Positions 35,996-44,903 of a stretch of DNA of 64,000 nucleotides are shown piece by piece. The notes under the pieces were generated by a model, which was not told where the DNA came from, did not search any database, and was given only the letters and a program-made list of their open reading frames with translations. How positions within the stretch are numbered: position 1 is the stretch's first letter; the number at the start of each line of letters is the position of its first letter. The position numbers and the translations under genes are program-made. Source of the DNA: Pseudomonadota bacterium (GTDB lineage Bacteria; Pseudomonadota; Alphaproteobacteria; Rhizobiales; Xanthobacteraceae); contig JAEYAW010000036.1 of assembly GCA_023404675.1 (NCBI GenBank), positions 1 through 64,000 on the forward strand, in the 5' to 3' direction.

Positions 35996-36130
35996 TCAGG
36001 CGCTCAGGCGCTTGCGGCCGCGCGCACGGCGCGCAGCCAGAACCTTGCGGCCGCCGGTGGTGGCGAGACGGGCGCGAAAACCGTGACGGCGCTTGCGCAC
36101 GAGCTTGGAGGGTTGATAGGTCCGCTTCAC
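35996..36130 (-). CDS. rpmH: 50S ribosomal protein L34
   Basis: A 44-residue protein found by reading the minus strand just upstream of rnpA: MKRTYQPSKLVRKRRHGFRA, then ATTGGRKVLAARRARGRKRLSA. The start codon is GTG (36130). It is a component of the large ribosomal subunit. The rpmH-rnpA order is nearly universal. Confidence 0.95.
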   Translation of the reverse strand: MKRTYQPSKLVRKRRHGFRARLATTGGRKVLAARRARGRKRLSA

Positions 36131-36494
36131 GGGTCGTTCTCCGCTGATCGTCCGATCGATCACAGCTGGGCGTGAGATCGGCGGCTCTCAGATCGTATGA
36201 TTGGGATCGTCCCGATGGCCATGGCCATGCCATGGTCCGGCCGGGCCGGTGCATCGCGGACAAGTGTTGGCGCGGCTTATACGGGAGCGTCCCGTTTTCG
36301 TCAACGTTGCCACCCAGAAAGATCGACGGAGTTCGGCGCGGCAAATCATCCGGTGGCTTGCCGATCCGGGTGCCGGGAATATATCGGATGCCCAGATGTT
36401 TGACGTACATTCCCAGCTGTCGCATGATAGCCGGGGGCAGAAGCAGGCACGACCGGCATCAAAGACGGCTTGGCCGGATCCATGACCGGCTGTG
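36131..36494. other. Divergent promoter region between rpmH and the histidine kinase
   Basis: About 360 bp that must hold the rpmH-rnpA-yidC promoter and the kinase promoter. Overlapping short frames on both strands have no recognisable content. No RNA gene was identified. Confidence 0.4.
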
Positions 36495-38027
36495 ATGAAT
36501 CGGCAGGATTTCGCTCCCGTGGCGCCCGACAGCTCCTCCTCGCGGTCCCCGCGCCCATCGGTCGGGAACCCACCGTGCAACCGCTCGTGGTTCAGGCCGT
36601 GGCGGCAACTGGGCTTGTCCGGCAAACTGCTGGCGCTGACGGTCCCCATCATTCTGCTGGCGGAGGTGATGGTTTATGTTCCCTCCATCGCCAATTTCTT
36701 CACCAACCGGCTGAATGACCGCGTCGCCGCGGCCCGCACGGCGGCGCTGGTGCTGGACGCCGCCCCGAGCGGCATGGTGCCGGAGTCACTGGCCCGCCAG
36801 ATCCTCGCCAGCATCGATGCCCATGCCGTCGCCATCAAAACGGGCCAGCAGCGCAGACTGCTCGCGGTGGCCGATCTGCCGCCGGCGATCGATCATGATT
36901 TCGACGTCCGGAATATGACCGCGTGGTCGGCGGTGGTCAGCGCCTTCACGATCATGACGGAATCGGGAAACGAGGCGATCCGGATCATCGGTCCGGGCCC
37001 GGGGGCGGCCCGCTACCTTGAGGTTGTCGTCTCTGAACGCCCGCTCCGGACGGCACTTTACCGCTTCTCCGGCAACCTGTTCGTGGTGTCGCTGGCCATC
37101 GGCGTGCTGACCGCGGCGCTGATCTACTTCGCGCTGCATTACCTGTTTGTGCGCCCGATGCGCCGGCTGGCCGAGAGCATCGTCGCTTACCACCGCGATC
37201 CGGAAAGTTCGGCGCAGGTCATCGTGCCATCCCAGCGCGGGGATGAAATCGGCATGGTGGAGCGTGAACTCGCTGCCATGCAGCACGACGTGGTCTCGAT
37301 GCTGCACCAGAAGAGCCGGCTGGCCGCGCTCGGCCTGGCCGTCTCCAAGATCAACCACGACCTGCGGAATCTGCTGGCATCGGCGCAACTGATGTCGGAC
37401 CAGCTCGGCAACGTGCCCGATCCGCGGGTGCAGCGCTTCGCGCCGAAGCTGATGCGCTCGCTGGAGCGGGCCATCGCGTTCGCCCAGTCCACGCTGTCCT
37501 ATGGCAAGGCACAGGAAGCGCCGCCCGACCGCAAGATGGTCCCGGTCGAGACCGTGGTTCGCGACGTGCGGGAATCCCTCGGGATCACGCCGGAGGCGCC
37601 TGTGACGTGGATCAACGCCATCGAGCGGGGGCTGACCATCGATGCCGACCAGGACCAGTTGTTCCGGGTGCTGCTGAATCTGGCCCGCAACGCGGTGCAG
37701 GCTCTGGAGTCGCTTGGGGATTCCGACGACGGGCCTCGCCAGATCAGGGTCACCGGCCGGCGCGAGGGCGCCGTGGCGATCATTGAGGTATCGGACACCG
37801 GCCCGGGCGTGCCCGCCAAGGCGAAGGAGCATCTGTTTGAGGCCTTTCAGGGATCCGGCCGCTCAGGCTCGACCGGGCTGGGGCTTGCGATCGCGGCAGA
37901 ACTGATCCGGGCTCACGGGGGCCAGCTGAGGCTGGTCGATGGCACCATCGGCGCCACCTTCCATATCGCCATCCCGGATCGCCCGGTCGAACTCTCATCT
38001 CGCAGGAGCGAGCGGGCGCGCGCCTAG
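36495..38027 (+). CDS. HAMP-domain sensor histidine kinase
   Basis: A 510-residue membrane sensor. Two helices (about 45-67 and 195-215) enclose a periplasmic domain. A HAMP-like region (RPMRRLAESIVAYHRDPES) follows, then a His-containing helix (KINHDLRNLLASAQLMSDQL, His near 286) and an ATPase domain with N box NLARNAVQAL, DTGPGVP and GSTGLGLAIAAELI. The His box is HDLRN rather than HELRT, a variant seen in this family. No response regulator gene is adjacent, so the partner is unknown. The GTG at 36492 is in frame one codon earlier. Confidence 0.9.
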   Translation: MNRQDFAPVAPDSSSSRSPRPSVGNPPCNRSWFRPWRQLGLSGKLLALTVPIILLAEVMVYVPSIANFFTNRLNDRVAAARTAALVLDAAPSGMVPESLARQILASIDAHAVAIKTGQQRRLLAVADLPPAIDHDFDVRNMTAWSAVVSAFTIMTESGNEAIRIIGPGPGAARYLEVVVSERPLRTALYRFSGNLFVVSLAIGVLTAALIYFALHYLFVRPMRRLAESIVAYHRDPESSAQVIVPSQRGDEIGMVERELAAMQHDVVSMLHQKSRLAALGLAVSKINHDLRNLLASAQLMSDQLGNVPDPRVQRFAPKLMRSLERAIAFAQSTLSYGKAQEAPPDRKMVPVETVVRDVRESLGITPEAPVTWINAIERGLTIDADQDQLFRVLLNLARNAVQALESLGDSDDGPRQIRVTGRREGAVAIIEVSDTGPGVPAKAKEHLFEAFQGSGRSGSTGLGLAIAAELIRAHGGQLRLVDGTIGATFHIAIPDRPVELSSRRSERARA

Positions 38028-38384
38028 CCGCGGGTCTTCCTATCATCGTATGAAGGCTTTCGCGTCCGATCACGCATCGGGCGATGGCACTCCGGCCGGC
38101 TGTCCTGAGGCAGGTCCGGTGGCGTGGAATTGCGCGGAAACCTTGAATCTTGCGTGCTTACCAGTTTCCCGGTAGCCGGCCGAAAATGTCGAAAGCCGCT
38201 TGCCAATCCGGTGCGGAGCCGCTAGCTATGGCCGCCTTCGCGGCGGGCTCGCCGTGGGGGATATGGCGGCGTCAGACTGCATCGCGCCACGCGGGGAAAC
38301 CCGGGCGATGCACCGCATGATACCGCCCTGCAACGCCAAGCCTGCATTGCAAAAATGCCTTGCATCGCGAAGTTGTTGCGGCAC
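38028..38384. other. Intergenic region before tRNA-Arg
   Basis: About 355 bp between the histidine kinase and the tRNA gene, containing the tRNA promoter. No convincing open frame, hairpin or repeat was seen. Confidence 0.4.
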
Positions 38385-38461
38385 GCGCCCGTAGCTCAGC
38401 TGGATAGAGCACCAGACTACGAATCTGGGGGTCAGAGGTTCGAATCCTTTCGGGCGCGCCA
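38385..38461 (+). tRNA. tRNA-Arg (anticodon ACG)
   Basis: A 77-base cloverleaf. The acceptor arm pairs GCGCCCG (38385-38391) with CGGGCGC (38451-38457). The D-arm contains TAGCTCAGCTGGATAGAGC. The anticodon stem CCAGA/TCTGG encloses the loop CTACGAA, with anticodon ACG. GGTTCGAATCC forms the T-arm, and CCA is encoded (38459-38461). It is the integration target of the element to its right, and its 3' part is the attachment repeat. Confidence 0.97.
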
Positions 38462-38463
38462 TT
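38410..38463 (+). repeat. attL, 54-bp attachment repeat in the tRNA-Arg gene
   Basis: Positions 38410-38463 are identical to 63167-63220. The repeat runs from before the anticodon stem through the encoded CCA and two bases beyond. The left copy is part of the complete tRNA, so integration preserved a functional tRNA. Confidence 0.95.
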
Positions 38464-38495
38464 CAAATCAGGCTTTTCCTGCATTTTTGACGGCT

Positions 38496-38537
38496 GGGGA
38501 CACCAGTTTCTTGTTTCCGGGGACACCCTGGGGACAC
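38496..38537 (+). repeat. Three GGGGACAC motifs inside the left end of the element
   Basis: Exact copies at 38496-38503, 38519-38526 and 38530-38537, all on the plus strand, 33-74 bp inside attL. The last two are 11 bp apart, the same spacing as two copies at the right end. Candidate integrase arm-type binding sites. Confidence 0.65.
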
Positions 38538-38647
38538 AAATTCGCTTGGTGCCTGCCGGGAATAGCCGGGATCAGGCGGGATTTGGTGGAGCAATGCGTT
38601 TCGACTAGAGACAGAGTTTGGGCGTCATATGACGCTTGTAACTTATT

Positions 38648-39352
38648 CTAAGAGTTCCCTGCCGACAGTGCCCGTGCCTTACGGCCGATCGCCTGCAATT
38701 GTGGCTCAGATATCGCCGACAGTATTTCGGCCATGCTCATCCAGAAATCCGGAAAGCCGCTGTCCAGCGCCTTGTCGAGCCAAACAACCGCCCCGGATAT
38801 CTCTCTGTCGCCGATCAGCATCCGCGCGTGATTGAACTGCGCCCAGCAGTCTCCAGCCTCGGCACCGGCCCGGAAGAACTCGCGCGCAGCGCTCTCGTCT
38901 GCGGCAACGGCGCGGCCCTCTTCATGAAACAGGCCGAGCATGTTGAGCGACTTGGCGTGGCCGAGGCCCGCGGCTTTGACATAGTATGTATATGCAAGGC
39001 CATCGTCGCGCTGGCAGCCACGCCCGCGGGCATAAGCGTCAGCGAGATTGAACGTCGCCCATGCATCGCCGAGCTCAGCTGCGTGGCGGAAATAGGCGAC
39101 CGCCATCTCTTCGTCGACCGCGACGCCCCAGCCGCGCTCGTAGCATCGCCCGAGCATGTTGAAACCGCGCGCGTCGCCGTGACGGCTCGCGATCCGAAAC
39201 CATTCGAGGGCGGCATCATGGTCGCCACGCTGAAGCGCGAGCTGGCCGAGCAACAGTTGCGCCTCGACAGAGGAGAAGCCGGACTCTTTCCGATCGGCAC
39301 GCGGCTCCGGCAACGCATTCGTCCCGGCGTCGCCCGCGCACGCCGTCATCAC
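38648..39352 (-). CDS. Sel1-repeat protein of the piuC cluster
   Basis: A 234-residue protein made of Sel1-like (TPR-type) helical repeats of about 36 residues, for example AALEWFRIASRHGDARGFNMLGRCYERGWGV and MAVAYFRHAAELGDAWATFNLADAYARGRG. Such repeats mediate protein contacts. The ATG overlaps the piuC stop (ATGA), so the two are co-translated. The trio TonB receptor, PiuC and Sel1 protein matches the piuA-piuC-PA4516 arrangement of Pseudomonas aeruginosa (from memory). The role in iron uptake is unknown. Confidence 0.85.
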   Translation of the reverse strand: MMTACAGDAGTNALPEPRADRKESGFSSVEAQLLLGQLALQRGDHDAALEWFRIASRHGDARGFNMLGRCYERGWGVAVDEEMAVAYFRHAAELGDAWATFNLADAYARGRGCQRDDGLAYTYYVKAAGLGHAKSLNMLGLFHEEGRAVAADESAAREFFRAGAEAGDCWAQFNHARMLIGDREISGAVVWLDKALDSGFPDFWMSMAEILSAISEPQLQAIGRKARALSAGNS

Positions 39353-40035
39353 AGCTCGGCCCAGCGGCGCAACAGGTTGTGGTAGTGATTGACGAGCCCG
39401 AGCACCGGCGCGCTGTCGTCTCCGAGCAGCTGCCGAACGCCCATGATCGAGCGATCGAGCTCGTACATCGTGGTGCGCATGCCATCGTCCTTGACCAGGG
39501 ACTGCGCCCAGAAGAACGACGCCCAGCGGCTGCCTCTGGTGACGGGCAGCACGCGGTGCAGGCTGGAAGCCGGATAGACGACCATGTGGCCGGGCGGCAG
39601 CTTCACGGTGTGACTGCCATAGGTGTCCTCGACGACCAGTTCGCCGCCATCGTATTCGTCCGGATCGCTCAGCATCAGCGTGCTGGAGACATCGGCGCGC
39701 ATCCGCATGCCGCCGCCACCGGGGATATACCGGATCGAATTATCGACATGCGTGCCAAACGTCATGCCGACATCGTATCTGTTGAACATCGGCGGCAGAA
39801 CGCGCAGCGGTAGCGCGGCGGAATTGTAAGTCGGATTGCGGCCCAGCGCCCGGAGCACGATGTCTCCCAGTTCGCGCGCCTCGTCGCTATTGACCGGAAT
39901 TTGAAGGTTGCTTTTGGACTTTGCCGCCTGATCGCCAGCGGTGATCCGCCCGTCATCCCAGCGCGAATTCTGCAGCACGGCCTTGCAGTGAGCGACCTCC
40001 GCGGAGGTCAGAACATCAGGAATTTGAACTAACAT
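39349..40035 (-). CDS. piuC: PiuC/YbiX-type Fe(II)/2-oxoglutarate dioxygenase
   Basis: A 228-residue PKHD-type hydroxylase. The iron ligands are in FGTHVDNSIR (H and D) and in SSLHRVLPVTRGSRWASFFWAQS (second H), with an Arg for 2-oxoglutarate in the latter. The start is placed at ATG 40035 (MLVQIPDVLTSAEV), the conserved beginning of the family. Members are iron-regulated and lie beside TonB receptors, perhaps modifying a siderophore. The real substrate is unknown. It is upstream of and coupled to the Sel1 gene. Confidence 0.92.
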   Translation of the reverse strand: MLVQIPDVLTSAEVAHCKAVLQNSRWDDGRITAGDQAAKSKSNLQIPVNSDEARELGDIVLRALGRNPTYNSAALPLRVLPPMFNRYDVGMTFGTHVDNSIRYIPGGGGMRMRADVSSTLMLSDPDEYDGGELVVEDTYGSHTVKLPPGHMVVYPASSLHRVLPVTRGSRWASFFWAQSLVKDDGMRTTMYELDRSIMGVRQLLGDDSAPVLGLVNHYHNLLRRWAEL

Positions 40036-40140
40036 AAAACCCGGGCCTCGATCGCTCCCAGCGGATCGCAGCACTCAACACGCCAAACGGCAGTTCGTGC
40101 GAAATGGGGCAGGCTCCGCAGAGCCCGCCCCGATTCTGTC

Positions 40141-42540
40141 TCAGAACGTCGTGCCGACATTCACCAGGAAGGTCCGGCCCGAACGCGGCACTGCACGGCC
40201 TGTCGTCTGGTACGACTGGTAGTTCCGGTGATCGGTCAGATTGTAGAGGTTGAGCGAGACCCGGAAATTGTCCTGCTTGTAGCCAATCATGCCATCAAGC
40301 GAGAACGTCTCTGGGATCATGCCGGTGTTGGCCGAGTTGGTCCAGAACGACGAAGCATATTGCACGCCGCCGCCGACCGTGACCACGCCCGGCCACATCA
40401 CCACGCTCGGCACGATGTCATAGGTGGTCCAGAGCGTGAAGTTATGATGCGGCACGCCGGTCGCGGCGTTCCCGATGTTCGCCGCCGTGCTGGAGTAGGT
40501 CACCCGTCCGTCGAGGTATGAATAACCAAGCATCAGGTTCCAGTAGGGGGTCAGCTTGCCGGTCGTCCCGATCTCCACACCGCGAATGCGGACGCCTTCT
40601 CCGTTGTCGGAGAAGCCGACGACGACTTCACCCGTATCGGGATCAACGGTGTAGGAATTGGACTTCTCGATCTGGAAGATTGCGCCCGTTAAGCCGAGGC
40701 GGCCACCGAGGAAATTGAGCTTGGTACCGAGTTCGTAGGAGTCGGCACGCTCGGGCTCGGCGCCGACCGGCCCCGGCACTTCAGACTGGTTGCCGCCCAC
40801 CGCCACTGCGATGTCGGTGCCGACCGGACGATAAGACCGCGCGAACGAGGTGTAGACCATATAATCCTTGGTCGGCTCCCAGATCAGGCTGGCCTGCGGA
40901 CTGAATTTTTCCGCGTCGGCTGTCCCGCCGATCGCGGTATTGGTGGTAGAAAACGTGCTGCTGAAATGATCCCAGCGAACGCCAGCCTGCACCGAGAACT
41001 GATCGGTCAGCCACATCCGGTCGCTAACGATCAATCCGACATTGCTTGAGTTCGCGTTACGCAGATTGCCCGGATAGGTCAGGTAGGCGCCCGGCGTCAT
41101 CTCGGGGTTAGGATTGACCACCGTCTGGTTGTTGACGCGGCCGACCCACGTTCCCAGATTCCGCTCGTCCTTCTGATAGCTGAGATCAAGACCGGCGACG
41201 GTGCGGTGCCTGAAACCGCCCAGCACGAAGTCGCTCTTTGCGCTGAGCACGTTCTGCACGCCGAAGCCGTTCTGCATGAAGGCCAGACCGCCGCCGGCGC
41301 CATAGGTCATTGCGATATTCTGACCCCGCAACAACGACTGCAACCCTGCGAAGGTCACCCCGCCCGGAACGGTGGACGCGAAGTCGCGATCATAGATGCT
41401 GACCCGCGTGTCGTTGCTGACTGTGATGCCGTTGCCCACATCCCAGGAGAAGTTTGACGTCATCATATGGGTGTTGGTCTTGTCGCGATCGAGACTGCGC
41501 GCGTACGATGTCGAACGATCAAAACCTGGCACGCCATACTCAAGCAGCGGGCGATAGATTCCGTCGGCGCCCGGAGCCATCGACTGGCCGTAATCCGGCG
41601 TGCTGTTCCGGTGAAGATAAGAATAGCCGAGGTGCCAAACCGTGTTGGTGCCGAGGCCCATGCCGAGATCGAACGCCGCGCCGTAGCGCTCATCCTTGAT
41701 GTTGTCGCGGTCAGCCATGTGGCCGCCCTGATACATGCCGTTGATGCGCAGCGCCGTGGTCCGGTCGATCTGGATGTTGCTGTCCACCGTGGTGCGATAG
41801 GCGGTCCCCGATGCAACGTTCTGATCAACATTGGTGACCGTGCCCAGATGCGCCTTCTTGCTGGTCTGGTTGATCAGACCGCCAAGATTGCCGACGCCGA
41901 ACACCTCGCCGGTCGGTCCCTTGATGACATCCACGCTCTGGGTGTTGAAGGCGTCGCGCTTGTAGGCGCCGAAGTCGCGCAAACCGTCGACATAGATGTC
42001 GCCCTTGGCGCTGATGCCGCGCATGCGGAACTGGTCACCGTTCAGGCCGCCGTTGCCTTCGCCGGTCGCCATCGTGATGCCGGGCACGTTGTACAGGATC
42101 TGCTCGAGCGTCGAAGCCTGCTGCTGACGAATGATCTCCTGCGGAATCACGGTGACGATCTGCGGCGTGTCCCGCACGGTCCCCGGCATGCGGGAAATGC
42201 CGATCGAGGCATTGTTGGTGTTGCCCGAGACGCCAGCGCCACCGGCGATGGGGGTTCCCGTTCCCGAGGCGGCACTCGGGGCCGGCGGCGCAACCGCGCC
42301 GGAACGCGGCGTGACGCGTGCCCGCTTCTGGGTGCGAGCGGTGCGCGCGCGAACACGCACTTCAGGGAGCGCACTCGGATCCTGTGCGGCGACTGCAGTG
42401 CCTCCGCCGGAAGAATTGGAAGTTGTTGAGCCCTGAGCATGCGCGGACCATGGGATCAATCCCACAGCCATTGCCAATCCTGCGGTCGCCGTCGCCGACA
42501 CGAGGACATGTGAAGACGCTTGCTGCTCGTCGATGCTCAT
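40141..42540 (-). CDS. TonB-dependent siderophore receptor (PiuA/Fiu type)
   Basis: A 799-residue outer-membrane receptor. The signal peptide ends near WSAHAQG. A low-complexity linker, a plug (MPGTVRDTPQIVTVIPQEII, FRMRGI, VDVIKGPTGEVFGVGNLGGLINQTSK) and a barrel ending SGRTFLVNVGTTF follow. The ATG at 42540 has GGAG six bases upstream; the frame is open to 42741 but lacks such a site. Together with PiuC it suggests catecholate-type siderophore uptake. It lies within the integrated element, so it is probably cargo. Confidence 0.93.
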   Translation of the reverse strand: MSIDEQQASSHVLVSATATAGLAMAVGLIPWSAHAQGSTTSNSSGGGTAVAAQDPSALPEVRVRARTARTQKRARVTPRSGAVAPPAPSAASGTGTPIAGGAGVSGNTNNASIGISRMPGTVRDTPQIVTVIPQEIIRQQQASTLEQILYNVPGITMATGEGNGGLNGDQFRMRGISAKGDIYVDGLRDFGAYKRDAFNTQSVDVIKGPTGEVFGVGNLGGLINQTSKKAHLGTVTNVDQNVASGTAYRTTVDSNIQIDRTTALRINGMYQGGHMADRDNIKDERYGAAFDLGMGLGTNTVWHLGYSYLHRNSTPDYGQSMAPGADGIYRPLLEYGVPGFDRSTSYARSLDRDKTNTHMMTSNFSWDVGNGITVSNDTRVSIYDRDFASTVPGGVTFAGLQSLLRGQNIAMTYGAGGGLAFMQNGFGVQNVLSAKSDFVLGGFRHRTVAGLDLSYQKDERNLGTWVGRVNNQTVVNPNPEMTPGAYLTYPGNLRNANSSNVGLIVSDRMWLTDQFSVQAGVRWDHFSSTFSTTNTAIGGTADAEKFSPQASLIWEPTKDYMVYTSFARSYRPVGTDIAVAVGGNQSEVPGPVGAEPERADSYELGTKLNFLGGRLGLTGAIFQIEKSNSYTVDPDTGEVVVGFSDNGEGVRIRGVEIGTTGKLTPYWNLMLGYSYLDGRVTYSSTAANIGNAATGVPHHNFTLWTTYDIVPSVVMWPGVVTVGGGVQYASSFWTNSANTGMIPETFSLDGMIGYKQDNFRVSLNLYNLTDHRNYQSYQTTGRAVPRSGRTFLVNVGTTF

Positions 42541-42754
42541 CGAATTCTCCGTGCGAATCAGTGCTGTCAATAGAACAAATGACCGACAGCATTGATTTCG
42601 CCTATACGCCTCGGAGTTTGGCACAGACAAGTATTCGCCTTTTTGAAAGCCTCCACTAAGGTAAGTTAATACGCCATCAAAAGCGGCCAGCCTTGAATGA
42701 ATTTCGAGTGTTGCTTTTGTGCAAGAGCGAGATGCCGTCACTTTCCGCGCCGGC

Positions 42755-43006
42755 CTACTTCTTCTTCCCCCGCTTCGCCAACCTCACCCCGGCCCCGCCA
42801 CCGTTCTCCGGGATGAACTCAACGCCGGCTTTTTCGAGGGCGGCTTGCACCTTTGACCGTGCATCGTCAGACACCGCTGGCCCTGCCGCGTCGTCGCGTT
42901 CCATTCGTTTGATCGTCGGGAGAGAAAGCCCCGCAGCAGCGGCCAGTTCGGTTTGAGACCAGCCGATTAGCCCGCGCGCGGCTCGAATTTGTTCGATCTT
43001 TATCAT
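42755..43006 (-). CDS. XRE-family transcriptional regulator, candidate element repressor
   Basis: An 83-residue protein with an N-terminal Cro/C1-type helix-turn-helix: IRAARGLIGWSQTELAAAAGLSLPTIKRMER. The second half (SKVQAALEKAGVEFIPENGGGAGVRLAKRG) is a common extension in Rhizobiales phage-type regulators. The ATG at 43006 lies 20 bp from a perfect palindrome. It faces divergently the first of six phage-type genes, so it probably represses them and itself. Confidence 0.88.
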   Translation of the reverse strand: MIKIEQIRAARGLIGWSQTELAAAAGLSLPTIKRMERDDAAGPAVSDDARSKVQAALEKAGVEFIPENGGGAGVRLAKRGKKK

Positions 43007-43026
43007 TAAAATCTCTTGACCCATTT

Positions 43027-43047
43027 TGGATCATTGCATATGATCCA
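43027..43047. promoter_or_regulatory. Palindromic operator between the XRE regulator and the divergent genes
   Basis: TGGATCAT (43027-43034) and ATGATCCA (43040-43047) form a perfect 8+8 inverted repeat with a 5-base spacer, in the short AT-rich divergent promoter region. It is the likely binding site of the XRE protein. Confidence 0.7.
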
Positions 43048-43083
43048 TTTAGTATCACGAAGCAATTCCAGAAAGCAACCCAC

Positions 43084-43449
43084 ATGACCCAGAAAAGCGC
43101 CATTCCGGCGAACGGCGGAGCTTTGCCCAAAGCAGATCGAGGCGCGGTGATGCGTCTCGCATGGAAGCTGTTCCGCCTGCGGCACGATTACCCGCGCAAT
43201 TCCTTCAACAGCATTGGCCGGGCCTGTTTCTCCCGTTGCCTCAAGGAGGCGTGGCGGCAGACCAACGAGGCGCGGCGGTTCGCGGCCCTGTCTGCCGAGG
43301 AGCGCGCCGAGCAGATTGCCGACCTCGAATACGAAATCTGGCGCGAGCAGCACAACGACCACTGGCCGTCCGCGTCCCGCAACATCGACGCCCTGCGCGC
43401 CCAGCTCAGGTTTCTGTCGTCGGTTCCAGCCCAGCAGATCGGAGGATAA
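43084..43449 (+). CDS. Hypothetical phage-type protein
   Basis: A 121-residue protein, first in a run of six plus-strand genes. It is basic and helical (AVMRLAWKLFRLRHDYPRNSFNSIGRACFSRCLKEAW), followed by an acidic helix (ALSAEERAEQIADLEYEIWREQ). No family is recognised. The ribosome-binding site is weak (AGAAAG). Probably transcribed from the promoter controlled by the XRE protein. Confidence 0.7.
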   Translation: MTQKSAIPANGGALPKADRGAVMRLAWKLFRLRHDYPRNSFNSIGRACFSRCLKEAWRQTNEARRFAALSAEERAEQIADLEYEIWREQHNDHWPSASRNIDALRAQLRFLSSVPAQQIGG

Positions 43450-43453
43450 GCCC

Positions 43454-43954
43454 ATGATGACGCGCCAAGACATGATGCAAGCCGGCAGCATTGCTGCTGC
43501 CCTCAGTTCCCCGGCGGTCGCCGCCGATATCCATTCTGAACTGGTCGACCTGATCGATGAGGTCAGTGATTGCCAGTACGCATTGCAGGTCGCGAACGAC
43601 GCTGCCGACCGTGCGGAGGGTCAGCTTAAAGGCTGGAAGGCCAGGAACCGCGAGCCGGACAGGGAAACGCAGGCGCAAGAGTATGCCGTGTGGCTTCAGG
43701 CAAAGAACAAATTCTGCCGGCGCATCAAGTGGAGCAAGGCGTTCTCCGATCATACGGCCGCCCACATGGCCCTGCGCACCGCATGCGAGGAGGTCTCCAA
43801 ATACGACTGTCGCAACCTCGCGGAAATCCGGCTCAAGGCTCTGGCAGCCATTCAGTTGGACGACCCGAACTGCACGATTGCGCAGTCCATCGCCTATGAT
43901 CTGGTCAACCTTCTCGCGCCGAGTGGCGAACAGCAGTCGGAGCGCGGCGCATGA
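43454..43954 (+). CDS. Hypothetical phage-type protein
   Basis: A 166-residue protein, mainly helical, with a central charged segment (AADRAEGQLKGWKARNREPDRETQAQ). GGAGG lies just before the ATG at 43454. Its stop overlaps the next start (ATGA), implying coupled translation. No domain is recognised. Confidence 0.7.
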   Translation: MMTRQDMMQAGSIAAALSSPAVAADIHSELVDLIDEVSDCQYALQVANDAADRAEGQLKGWKARNREPDRETQAQEYAVWLQAKNKFCRRIKWSKAFSDHTAAHMALRTACEEVSKYDCRNLAEIRLKALAAIQLDDPNCTIAQSIAYDLVNLLAPSGEQQSERGA

Positions 43955-44685
43955 TTACCCGTCGTCTCGCTCTGTTTCGCATCGCCGCAACTACCGCTGT
44001 TGCCGCCACGGGTGCCGCTCCGGTCGTGGTGGCTGCCGTCCAGCCCAAGTCCCCGGAAAATCCCGACCTCGTTCGGCTCGGCAGGCATCTTGCTCGGCTG
44101 GCCTCGATCCACGACCACCGCACGGCGGAGTTGGCAAAGGCGCGTGCGGCCTATGACGCGGATTGTCCGGCATTGCCGGGCGCGCTGCGGGCCACCGGAT
44201 ATTCGCGCCGGTTCATGTCGTTCGAGCAGCAATGCGACCTTGATGGCAGCGTTATGTGGACTGCTGTCGGGAAAAGCCACTTGCCCAGCATGTATCACAC
44301 GGTCGAGAACATCCGACGCGCCCTCGAAGAACTGCCAGCCGTCACCGAAGACATGACGGATGCCGAGAAGTTTCGGCGGGACTACCTGATGGAAATCCTG
44401 CCGATAGCCGAGCGGTACGAGCAGGACGTTGAGACCGCCATGGATCGGCATGGCGTGGTTGACGCTGCCGAGCGGCTCCATTGGGCCGGCCGTGCCATCA
44501 GCGTCGTCGTCGAGCGGATCGCGGCCATCCCGGCTGTGACGCCCGAGGGGATAACGATCAAGGCGCAAGCCTACGAGGTCGTCTCCAAGGTGAAGGACTA
44601 TCGCGGCCACGCGAACTTCCTGATCGCGCCCAGCCTGGCCGCCGATGTCTGCCGTGTTCTCTCGGAGGGAGAAATAGACGCATGA
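43951..44685 (+). CDS. Hypothetical protein with a signal-like N-terminus
   Basis: A 244-residue protein. The N-terminus (MITRRLALFRIAATTAVAATGAAPVVVAA) looks like a signal peptide with paired arginines, so export is possible. The rest is hydrophilic and helical, with no recognised domain. It overlaps the preceding stop by four bases and the following start by four bases, so the gene is firmly part of the cluster. An exported protein here may act on the cell surface, but this is only inference. Confidence 0.7.
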   Translation: MITRRLALFRIAATTAVAATGAAPVVVAAVQPKSPENPDLVRLGRHLARLASIHDHRTAELAKARAAYDADCPALPGALRATGYSRRFMSFEQQCDLDGSVMWTAVGKSHLPSMYHTVENIRRALEELPAVTEDMTDAEKFRRDYLMEILPIAERYEQDVETAMDRHGVVDAAERLHWAGRAISVVVERIAAIPAVTPEGITIKAQAYEVVSKVKDYRGHANFLIAPSLAADVCRVLSEGEIDA

Positions 44686-44903
44686 ACATCCAGATCAGCG
44701 CCCGCCAGCAGGTGGAAGCCGAAATCGAACGTCTCATCGCGATCCTCGATGCGATGGACGGCGACACGGATCATGAACCGTCGCTCGGCTGGCCGGCAGC
44801 GGCATTCGATATCACCACTCAGGGCCTCGTCCTGACGAGCGGCCTTGACCAGTTCAAGCCCTTCGGTGGCACCGACGACAGGGAGGAAGAGCATGACCGT
44901 TGA
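44682..44903 (+). CDS. Small hypothetical protein
   Basis: 73 residues; N-terminal helix (QISARQQVEAEIERLIAILDAMDG) and an acidic tail. GGAGG lies about 13 bases before the ATG at 44682. It overlaps both neighbours. Function unknown. Confidence 0.65.
   Translation: MNIQISARQQVEAEIERLIAILDAMDGDTDHEPSLGWPAAAFDITTQGLVLTSGLDQFKPFGGTDDREEEHDR

Noticed and set aside
36188..36652. A 154-codon minus-strand frame between rpmH and the histidine kinase
   Set aside because: It overlaps the kinase 5' end and has no recognisable domain or ribosome-binding site.
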